Of a stretch of DNA of 64,000 nucleotides, positions 55,201-64,000 are shown piece by piece (positions within the stretch are counted from its first letter, which is position 1; every line of letters begins with the position of its first letter). Below the pieces are notes generated by a model that was not told where the DNA came from, searched no databases, and saw nothing but the letters and a program-made list of their open reading frames with translations. This stretch comes from Haematococcus lacustris. Lineage: Eukaryota > Chlorophyta > Chlorophyceae > Chlamydomonadales > Haematococcaceae. Made by a program: the position numbers and the translations under genes. The DNA lies in the NCBI GenBank assembly GCA_030144725.1, contig JASKMD010000021.1, forward strand, positions 3,610,528 through 3,674,527. The letters are read 5' to 3'.

Positions 55201-58200
55201 CATGGCAGGAGGTGTAGCAGGTGTGTCTCCTCTGTTGCCTACTTAGGCCCCCTGACCCCCCTCTCCACCCCGGCATTAGTGCCTGCATGCTGCTGTAGCA
55301 ACACACCACAAGCCTGCTGCCGCATGCCTGGTGTAGCAAGCCACTTACTGCACTCCACTCAGCCCATCACAACCTAGAGTACCACATTATGAGCTCAATA
55401 AAGGGAGAGCAGGTGGTGGACTCTTTTTAGCAGCCCAATTACAACCACCTACATGGCTTGAGTGAGAGACAGCAGCAGGTGGTGGGCACTTTGCCGTCAA
55501 ACCTACATCTGGCGCCCATGGAGCTCATGTGAGAGAGAGCAGCAGGGAGTGGGTACCATTGTTTTTTTTGTGAGTTTTGAAATGTATAGCGCGATATTTC
55601 CGCAAAACCGCTGGTCAAAGGTCGCTTTTCACGGCGCGAAGCGCGATAGCGCACTTTGCACAGCGACCATCTCATAGCGCAAAGCGACCACCAAAACATG
55701 CCATTTCATAGCGAACGCTATGTACAGCGCGAAAAAAACACTGCTGGGTACTTTGTCGGTGGTGGGCGGTTTGTGACAGCCCCACCTGCCAAGTTGGTGC
55801 CATAAGGCAGTGAGAAGCCCAGGTGGTCGAACCAGTCCACTGCCCGCAGCGCATCACCGTAATACATGATGTGGCCCTCAGCCTGCATGTGGGACCAGGC
55901 CAGCCATGGTGCTGACCAGGCCGTCTATGCCTGCCCTCAGCGACTGCACATGGATGTGGCCTAATAGTTCGCATTTAGCTGAGCTTGACCATCTTGCCTG
56001 AGTTGGATACTAGCTGTGCATCTGTGCCCCACCTGCATGGACTCAGATGCCTAGAAATGACTTGAATGGCTCATCTGGCTTACCTGACGCTGCGCACAGC
56101 CTGTCCTGGGCCTGACCCGTCACTTGCATGTGCATGGGCATTTTCTTGCTCCATGCAGTTCCCCATGGCTTGCATGAGGGGTGGCCCATACAGTCAGGGG
56201 GGTGCAGTGGCCTCACCAGCAGCATCACTTGGTCCAGCTGGCGATACAAACGGGAGGAGGGCTGGTGAATGGTGGTCAGAATGGCTCGGCCCCCACCTGC
56301 AGCCAGCATGCCACATCGCACCAACCACCTCCATCTGCCAACCCTATTGTGTCAGAAGCACTTATTATTATATAGTAGTATATAACAATAAATAACAATA
56401 AGTGACAAAACCAAAGTTGAAGCAAATAGGAAACGAAATAGAGCAAAAGCTCTGCATGGGCCGTATAATTGAGAAGTGCCTAGCCCAGCCCTCCGCACCA
56501 CACTTCAGTGATCCACACCCCTGACCCAGACTTCCCTGACTGGCCCTGAGGCCTACAGCACAATAGGGACTAATGCCAGAGGAAAGAAGATCACTCCATC
56601 CAACTCCATCTCACTCACTTGCCAAGTCACGAAGAAGAGTGACCAAGTGCAGCGCAGTGGTGCTGTCCAGTCCGGATGTTGGCTCTGAGCACCATGACAA
56701 GTGCAGGCACCACACATAGGGGGCCATGCAGGAGGGGTTTGAAAAGAATGGTGTCATGGTCCAAGGTGGCAGGTAGCAGAAGGAGCTTAGGGAGAAGGAC
56801 CAACGCACAAGGGAACAAAGCATGATGTACCATAGCAAACACAAACCCTCAGCATGGATACGAAGATCCCCTTGGCATGGATAGGAATAGTACGAAGAGC
56901 ATGGAACAGCCACGCATGGCATGCTTCATCTGCATAGCAACTGTAGGGGCTTCTGCTACCCTGACCCAACCCTGCAGGCTGCGCATTGAGGCCTGCATGC
57001 AACCAAAGAACTCACCATCGAGCATCAGCACCGCCGGGTTGATGAGCAGCTCGTGACCCACGCTGACACGTTTGCGCTCACCCCCTGCAGGTGATACACC
57101 AAGTAAGCCTGCACTGCTGCCCGCTGCCCGCTGCCCCTGCCCCTGCCCCTGCCCCTGCCCCTGCCCCTTGGCGACCAAGTATCTGCTTGCATGCCCTCAC
57201 CTGCAGCTCAACACATTTGCAACCACCTTCACACATCCCACACTTAACAACACCACCACGTCATCCCAACGACCAGCACTGACCTCACCGCTGACACTCG
57301 TCCGACACACCCCAGCTCATATCCCCTACCTTCTCCACTCTTACCTCTCCGCCACCAACACCTCCCAATTCCTTTACAGCCACCCTGAAACACATCCCAC
57401 CTAGCATGACCCTACCGTGACCAGGGGCAGCTCTGGACTCAACGACTTGACGACTTGCCTAAAAGACATCCCTGCCTCTTACCCTCTTCACCCCACTGCC
57501 CCTTTGTACAGGGCTCTACTACTAGCATCACCTCAGGCTCACCCACCGCTGACTCCTCGTCTGAAGTATCCACCGATGATGGTGTCCCTGCTCTTGCTCA
57601 GACCCAGCACTTCAATCACTGCGTCCACACGGGCCCTCTATGGCAGCGCCAGGCACAGCCGCAGCAGGTCAGTATGGGGCGGGAGTGGGCCTCAGCACCA
57701 AGTCCAACTGGGGAAAACTAGGGGTGGAGGGGTAGGGGCTGTCCTGTCCACTCCCTGAAAGTGCTTCCCCTCACAGCACCACCGCCGCATGCCGCCATCG
57801 CCACCACTGCCGGTGCTGCCGGTGCTGGTGTTGCCCACCTTGTCTGCTCTGCTCATGGCATTGGGCAGGCGTAGTAAGCCGGCATACGTCAGGGTCTCCA
57901 GCACCGTCAGCGTCTCATACAACACATCATCCTGCAGCAGGTGGTCAGGGCCAGGGCCAGGGCCAGGGAAGCAAGGGCAGCAGCTGAAGGCCAGGGACGC
58001 AAGGGCAGGCCAGGGCCAGGGTAGGGGCCAAGGTGGGGCAGTCAAGCCGCTGGGCCCAAGGTATGGAGGCGGTAGGCCAGGAGAGGGCAGAAGGCAGAGG
58101 GCCTGGGGCGAAGCTGTGGTTCACTGTTGAGGCTGCCTTGAACTGAAAGCATACCATGCAGCAGTCGGGGATGAGGCTGAGTGCCATGGCTAGTGGCTGA

Positions 58201-61200
58201 GTGGATATGGCAAGGCTTAGGGTTAAGACCATGTTTATCCCAATGTTGTTTAATCTTACTTAGTGTATGGATGGCCATGCTAACTGCCATTACCACCCTT
58301 GATATGCTTGCCGTGACCTTGAAGTGCAGTCAAGTACCCAAAGGGCTGATCTCGGCTGTTTTCTGCCCTAAACTTGCCATGACCTGGAGCTACAGTCAGG
58401 GATTGGTTTGGGACAGAAGGCCTGGTGTTCATGGCCAGGCAGGCCAGGCTGTTTTTAACCGAGAGGCTTTGTTTCCCCTCTCTTGCGTCACAGCACCTGA
58501 CCTGCAGCACAAAGCCGATGCGGCGCCGCATAGCCTTGCTCATGCGCTCCCCGTTGATCAATATCTGCATGTGGCACCATGCCATGCCATGTCATGCCAG
58601 CCTCCCTTGCATTGCCAGCAGCCATGATGATGAGCAGGAGTGAGACCGCTGGAAGTGCCCACCCCAGCTGGCCACCCCAACTCGCCACCCAGAAGGAACA
58701 GGCGGGTTTGATGTAGTAGACAGCAGTTGCAGCAGGCATACCCCAGCTGCGTACCCTGGCTGACTGTAGAGGCTGACTGACTGTAGAGGCTGGCTGGCTG
58801 TACAGACTGTACAGACTGACTGTAACCCTAACCATACCCTGGCTGACTTGGGTGAGTTGAAAAGCAGGCACGGCATAGCACGGCATAGCGCATCTGAAGG
58901 CAGGGATAGCATAGAAGGCGGCAAGCCAACAGCGGGCCGCAGGCAGGGATGGCATAGCAGGCTGCAAGCCAGCATAGTGCTATTGAGGTTGGAGCAGGTG
59001 AGGGCAGAGCAGCAGGAGGTCAGGGGGCAGGGGGGTGGAGGGGGCGAGGGGGCTGTCTGTGTCTGCATCTGCCGCTCACATTCCCCTCCAGCTTTATGGC
59101 ACGTGGCGACCTGCCCCCCAGCACTGACAGCAGCGAGGTCTTGCCGCTGCCTGAGGGGCCCATCAGGGCAAGCACCTGACCTGCAGCCACCAGCCAGCAG
59201 CCGGTTGTGATGCAGCCTGAAAGCTGGGCAGCAACCAGCTGCAGGCCGACGGCAGCCAGCAGTGCAGGCAGCAGGCAGAAGCTGGCCATGCCTACGGGTT
59301 TGTTGCCATGGCTAGTCAGCCCACCACAGCAGGATGGCCAGGCCAGATCAGGTCAGGCTGGCAGGAATGCTGCCCCTGCCTGAGCAGCCACTGCCACCAT
59401 AGGCCCACACTACTCCTCACACTGCCCTCCCACCCCTCCAGTGTGACATCCACTGTCACACCAACCACTGCTTCCCCAGCTTCTGCCCAGCTCACCGGGC
59501 ATGACATGGCCAGTGACAGCGTGCAGGATCTGCCTCTCCCCTGCAGCCCTGGCCGCTGCCGCCACTGGGGAGAGGTTGCCTGGTCCGGTCTGGGTGGGGG
59601 CCTTGCCCCCAGTGGCTGCCGCCTTGCCCATCTCCACGTCATCTGCTGCCTTGCCCTTGGTGCTGGCAGCAGTGCGCTTGCGTAGACCCTCACCAGCGGT
59701 TTTGAAGGGCTTGAGGCAAGAACCTGAGAAGATGCGGCAAGAGGGGCGGAGATAGGGCGAGGGGCGAGGGGCGAGGGGCGAGGGGCGAGGGGCGAGGGGC
59801 GAGGGGCGAGGGGGGAGGGCGGAGGAGGGAGGGGCCTTGCTCCCAACGTCACCTGCCAGGTTTGATAGGTTGAGCTTGGCCAGGGGCCCCTTAGCGTTAA
59901 CCCCCGCCGGCTTGGGTCCAAAGCTGCTGCCACTGACCCAGCTGCTGATGCCGGTGAAAGCCAGCACCTGGGGCAGCAAGGGCGGCAGCAGAAAGGCAGA
60001 GGGCTGGGTTGCGCCGCACAACCCGACACAGCCTTGTGAGGTGGGTGAGTGCTCCATCGAGGGTGGCGCAGGGGAAGCTGATGCCATGATGGCTTGGCGA
60101 TCTCCAGGCTGTGCCCCTCAGGGGGAAAGAAAGAAAGAAAGAAAGAAAGGTGGGGGGGAGGGGCTGTGAGGGAGTCAGTCCTGTCTTAGCAGGCATTGGA
60201 GCTGCACCCCACCCTCAGGTACAGGGACCAGTGGCCAGGGGCGAGGGAGCCGCCCGACTCCCCTGCACCCTGCACCCTGCACCCTGCACCCTGCACCCTG
60301 CACCCTGCACCCTGCACCTAGCCACCCTTCTTACACGTGTTCACCTCACATGCCCCTGGCCCTGGCATGGCAAGCAAGCATCACTTCCCCTGGCCCCCTC
60401 CTGCAGGCCGGGCACGACCGCACGCAAAGGCAGCTCACACAAACCAACTAAACCGCCAACCATCAACCATGCCAGCCAGCCCTGATGACCCTAGGGTGAC
60501 CACCCCCTCGCCACCCCCCGCCACTCAGGACTTACCATCTGCTGCTCCTTGGGCAGGCTGGCCAGCAGCTGCTTGGATTGCTGCGCTTGCTTGCTCTCCA
60601 CCTCCCCGCCCACGCTCCCCTGCCCCGACTGCGAAGCCTCTCTGCTGTGTACGCCCCCCGCTGACCCCATGTTGATCTTCACCGCTGACTCCTCCGCCCG
60701 GCCACCATGGGCGTGAGTGCCGCTGGCCCTGGCAGCAGTCAGGGCAGCCAGCTGCTGCCGCTCCTTGCTGCCCACGCTCAGGCTTTGCCCCAGGCGTTCG
60801 CTAGGGTGCTGCCCTGCATGACCCAGGGCGCTCCCGTTGCCAGGGCCATTGCCAGGAGAGTGGCTGCCAGGGGCCTGCAGCATCGACTGCTGGGCTGCGT
60901 AGCCCACGTTGGCAAAGGCGGAGGGGGCCATGGGTGGTGGGGCGTGCTGGGCTGGGCCTGCCCTGTGGTCCTGGCGATCCGCTGCTGCGTCCTGCTGATC
61001 CAGGTCGAGAGTGGGGCTGCCGCGCCCTTCACCAGCCTGCTGCTCAGCTGCCACCAAGTTGTCTAAGGATGGTCCGCCATACAGCATGGAGCCTGTGCAT
61101 GAGCGCACAGAGCATGGGTGCATGGGTAAACTCTTTTATAATGCATGGACTGCATGCCTGCATGGCTGCATGGCCTGCACGAGGTGCCACTTGTGACCCT

Positions 61201-63496
61201 TCAAGCGCTCCTAACGCCCACCTACCCTCAGCCTGGGGGGGTCAGTGACTCCTGCCCCACCCTCCCCCTGGTGCCTCACTTTTCAGGACCCCCCATGCAG
61301 CATGCATTACAGCATCAGGCTCAGGCTGAGCACGTCCATGCAGCCACCCACAGCTGCCATCACTCACGGTATATGCCTGTCCGCTCAGTGCCATCCCCAG
61401 CTGCCCCAGCCATGACCTCCGGTATGACTGCAGCGCACAGGGCCAGGGCAGCAGTCCAGCGCAGGTCATGGCTGAGTGAGGGTATGCCAGTGGGAGGGCT
61501 CCAGCAGCTCTGCTACAGGAGCACTGCCTAAGGAAGCTGCAGGGCAGGTGCCTATAGGGCAGGTGGCGGGACTTCATGCTGCACCCATGTCTACACAAGA
61601 TTTATACAATTAGACATGAAAAGAGGCAATAAAAGGTAACAAAAAAGGGGACAGGACAGTGGGAGGGCTCCAACAGCCATGCTACACAGTTGGTGGCAGT
61701 GGAACAGGGGCAATGGCTAAGGAAGCTGCAGAGCAGGTGCCCTAAAAAGGCAGATGGCGGTACACCCACGTCAGAGTTTTACTCTCAATCTTGACACAGA
61801 CACATAAAATGAACAATGATTGAGGCGCAAACATCTCAGTAGCACGCCTACATTTGGCGTCAGGTGGGCGTGGTCGTTGTCTACATGGACAACAGAGGAT
61901 CGAGGCAATTTGCAAGACTTTGTGACGCAGGCAATCAGGCGGGCTGGCGTAGTTAGTTAGTGGCGCCAGGTGGGTGTGCTTATCCAGGTAGGCAAGGAGC
62001 TACTTGCACCCGCCATGTCTACACACTGGCCTGGGAGCAGGCTGCTGACGCCTCCAACCCCCCCCCTCCACCCCCCTCCCACCCACTCACACCCTGCAGA
62101 CGTCAGCTCCCCCTCCCCCCTCCACCCCCTCACCACCACCACACGCTGCAATGTCTGTGCAGTGCTCTCACCACAGCCCTGGCCCTGACCCTGGCCCTGG
62201 CCCTGATCCTGCCAGGTTAGCCATGCTGTGGTCCCACCTGCAGGCCCGCTAATCCCCTGCGCCTCCCCGCTGTGTATGCGGGCAGACGCCATGAGGCGCT
62301 GCATGCGGATATCCTCCTCCCGGCGCTGCGCAGCCACATCACACCCAGAAATCCCAGCATGCGGCATGGCACAGCAAAGACAGCGAAACAGCGAAGCAGC
62401 TAACACAGCACAGCAGCGGATGCCAAACAGCTAAAGGGGCAGGGGCACACACAGCTGCGCCTTGCAGACCAGCTGTGTAGCGAGCAGTGGCGAGGGCATG
62501 GCTAAGGGTGGTTTTAGAATGTGTCGTTGGGTAAGCTAGGTGGAGGGCAGGTTGTAGAGGCCAGCACAGCCAGGTTGCGCCCTAAGCTAGTCCTCTGGGT
62601 AGGCTATGTAGGGAGCAGCACAGCCAGGGCATCAACCCTTGATGCAGCGTTTGCTGTTATTGTGTGAACTGTGTACTGACTGCTTCTTGGAGGTAAGGGT
62701 GCTAAGTGGGAAGGGGAGGGGCAAAGGGAGGGAGAGGGCAGGATTGGGGTAGTGAGAGGGGAGGTGTGAGTAGCAGCGGATCCTCCGCTCTGCTCGCCGC
62801 TGTGGTCTTCCGGGTCAACGTGGGCAGGCCGCTGCTACGCCACGCACCGCCTCGGCTTCGGCGGCGCTGCGGCGCCAGTCCTCTGGCATGCCTTCTGCCC
62901 CCGCAATGCCCACATCGGCGAGCTGCACGTCCGGATGCTGACCGCGTCGCGTGGCCGCACCTGGGCCACACAAGCGCAGCCAGAGTCCAATGCTGCTGCA
63001 CCAATGCCTCCTGACTCATGCGGCGCGCTCAAGAAGTACTTAATAAGGATTACACCCCCAGTCTGAGTCTACTGCGCAAGCAGCACCCTATGGCGCTGTC
63101 GTGCTGCCTGCGACTCAAAGTCGGAGTCAGTGCGCCTTGCAAATGCGCACCTTGGCCATTCTCCGGGATGGTGTCCATCGGTATGTAAAGCTTGGGCCGG
63201 ACGACGCAAGCGCAGCAGCCTGCTTCGATGACACTCACAGGTAACTGGTTTTCCCTCCTCGTAATGACGACGGCCTATGACCAAAGTGACCTGCGAAGAT
63301 GACTTATAGTTTATGCCAGTTTATCTAGGACCGTACACACATTACCGAGTCTCCTTTTCAATCACCTAGGCGATGGGCGCAGGCAGTGGCTGGCTAGCCT
63401 TAATCGGCAAGTGCAGCAGCTGGAACTGGACATCGACTGGACATCAGCTGGATTGGCGCATGCAGCGCAAACATCGCCTGGTGCAGGCGCCGGCAT
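45986..63496 (-). CDS. ABCG (WHITE/WBC-type) half transporter, 29 exons
   Basis: Exons: 63496-63366, 63135-63087, 62937-62848, 62325-62238, 61427-61368, 61092-60536, 59967-59853, 59723-59496, 59180-59080, 58564-58502, 57931-57839, 57637-57547, 57084-57016, 56684-56619, 56296-56217, 55882-55786, 55076-54909, 54718-54660, 53183-53056, 52736-52677, 51850-51755, 51404-51330, 50783-50732, 49786-49665, 49164-49076, 48675-48610, 47925-47825, 47140-47058, 46034-45986. All are GT-AG with phase kept; total 3,126 nt, 1,041 aa. Walker A GPSGSGKT (447-454), signature VSGGE (554-558), Walker B/D-loop DEPTSGLD (578-585), H-loop TIHQPSS (609-615). The membrane domain starts at PFWQQ (~762) with [54 protein letters not shown] and [10 protein letters not shown]. 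The half-size NBD-TMD order is ABCG; such pumps dimerise and export lipids, wax precursors or xenobiotics. The ~430-residue N-terminal extension is unusually long. Substrate unknown. Confidence 0.9.
46634..46762. repeat. ~55-bp tandem repeat, three copies, in ABCG intron
   Basis: CAGCACACAACCA..AT.TG.CGACCCATGG repeats three times with substitutions, in the intron 46035-47057. Confidence 0.8.
48012..48459. repeat. (GGGCT)n pentanucleotide array, ~89 copies
   Basis: Near-perfect GGGCT units in the ABCG intron 47926-48609. Every frame reads the same pentapeptide, which explains the overlapping long open frames (Gly-Trp-Ala-Gly-Leu on plus; Ser-Pro-Ala-Gln-Pro on minus). Confidence 0.97.
48779..48839. 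repeat. 12-bp GGTCACACCCCT array, five copies
   Basis: Tandem GGTCACACCCCT in the intron 48676-49075 of the ABCG gene. Confidence 0.9.
49800..49900. repeat. CAGCAGGT / CAG compound repeat
   Basis: AGCAGCAGGTC units, about nine, in the intron immediately 5' of the exon starting at 49786 (minus). Confidence 0.85.
50848..51087. repeat. 19-bp minisatellite GGGGAGGCAGCAGGGGTCA, ~13 copies
   Basis: Near-perfect 19-base units in the ABCG intron 50784-51329. One-base variants occur at 51013 (GAGACAGC) and 51066 (GTCAGAGG). Confidence 0.93.
52828..53040. repeat. Polypyrimidine tract (CCCTCC-rich)
   Basis: About 210 bp of C/T on the plus strand (G/A on minus) just 3' of the exon 53183-53056 in transcript sense. 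An H-DNA/triplex candidate, within the intron. Confidence 0.9.
53297..53324. repeat. (GCAT)n tetranucleotide
   Basis: Six perfect GCAT units, self-complementary, in an ABCG intron. Confidence 0.9.
53636..54196. repeat. 14-bp minisatellite CTCACTCCCCTGAC, ~40 copies
   Basis: Perfect 14-base units over 560 bp, the last four drifting to CCTGAT. It lies in the ABCG intron 53184-54659, between the nucleotide-binding and membrane halves. Confidence 0.96.
55565..55745. repeat. AT/GCGC-patterned island in ABCG intron
   Basis: Inside the intron 55077-55785, this stretch is rich in AGCGCGATA, CATAGCGCAAAGCGACC and the perfect palindrome CATAGCGAACGCTATG, and ends GCGCGAAAAAAACA opposite TGTTTTTTTTG at the left. 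It looks like a small decayed inserted element. A related block is at 23855-23905. Confidence 0.55.
59757..59813. repeat. (GGGGCGA)n heptamer, eight copies
   Basis: Perfect 7-base units in the ABCG intron 59724-59852. Confidence 0.93.
60122..60150. repeat. (AAAG)n tetranucleotide
   Basis: About seven AAAG units in the ABCG intron 59968-60535. Confidence 0.93.
60264..60319. repeat. (CTGCACC)n heptamer, eight copies
   Basis: Perfect 7-base units in the same intron as the AAAG tract. Confidence 0.93.
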
Positions 63497-64000
63497 TGGT
63501 GGAGTTCGTGAGCAAGTACACCAGTACCGGTGGCGGCGGCGGCAAGCTGTGCGCGTCAACAGCGGCGTGCCCCACGAAGCACCATGCCAGCCCCAAACGG
63601 CGGCATTGAAGCACTCCTGTTGTAGGGTGGGAGTGCTATTCCAATGATAAGCTAGTTTATGGCCACGCCAACATTTCTGTAGCCGTTTCTTCTTGCTCTT
63701 CTTCCATTTCCCCAGCCCTCGAGCCTCTCCTACTAAGCTCTACCCAGCTGTTCAAACGGGCACAGCGACATATCAATAAATGATACATGTTTGACCGATT
63801 GTCAGCTGGTCACCCCTCCCATTTTACCACCACGTAAGGGACATTTGACTTTGCGGCGTGCCTGGTGAGAGTTGAGTTGTCATTTTAACACGGAACGCGT
63901 TATCTTTGCGTCACGGTGACCCACGGTGACCGGCAGTCGGCCAGGCACGCAAACGGTTCCACTATGCGCGATGGGCCTTTCAAGGGCTGCTTCATAACAC
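63497..64000. other. 5' flank of the ABCG gene
   Basis: About 500 bp upstream of the inferred ATG at 63496 (minus); expected to hold its 5' UTR and promoter. An alternative reading extends coding further right, but no better ATG with family support was found. No other feature recognised. Confidence 0.45.

Noticed and set aside
59020..59289. Secretory signal peptide before the Walker A exon ([20 protein letters not shown])
   Set aside because: It is intron translated through the acceptor CTGCAG at 59181-59183. The true exon begins at the Gly/Gln before VLALMGPSG.

Overview
The window reads as nuclear DNA of a flagellated green alga, probably of the Chlamydomonadales. The grounds are: G+C-rich exons with many short GT-AG introns, very heavy microsatellite and minisatellite load, TGTAA motifs placed like green-algal poly(A) signals, and the 3' end of a gene for the ciliary ruler protein CCDC39/FAP59. 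The order is a strong inference. The genus is not determined. Nothing looks prokaryotic: there are no operons, CRISPR arrays or attachment sites.

Layout. 1-2335: a decayed, antisense Ty1/copia element. 2491-4117 (+): the last four exons of CCDC39/FAP59. 4118-10893: gene-poor, packed with simple repeats (CAG-rich, GGGGGC, a 1.05-kb GGGGC array, TACAGTACTGTA palindromes) plus a 341-bp hairpin MITE. 10894-15460: two near-identical copies of one LTR-retroelement gag region facing each other, the minus copy also carrying a retropepsin-like segment. 17168-26757 (-): a long Gln/Ala/Pro-rich gene whose N terminus resembles a GYF domain. 27332-29004: a PIF/Harbinger DNA transposon lacking its catalytic region. 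29264-36905: an 821-bp unit present twice in tandem. The second copy was later broken by a TIR element and by a LINE, and that LINE contains a second LINE. 37101-44921 (-): a class A FAD monooxygenase, most like kynurenine 3-monooxygenase, reconstructed over 14 exons. 45986-63496 (-): a half-size ABCG transporter reconstructed over 29 exons with reading phase consistent at every junction (1,041 aa).

The four host genes are unrelated in role: cilium assembly, an RNA- or translation-linked adaptor (if the GYF call holds), flavin-dependent hydroxylation, and lipid or xenobiotic export. They are ordinary neighbours, not a pathway. Several of the longest tandem arrays lie inside their introns. The most notable content is the mobile DNA: two insertions can be dated relative to each other because their empty sites survive in the sister tandem copy, and one TIR element encodes an unrecognised protein with a SAP-like C terminus. 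Splice sites were assigned by eye from GT/AG, phase continuity and family motifs; no transcript or database search was available.
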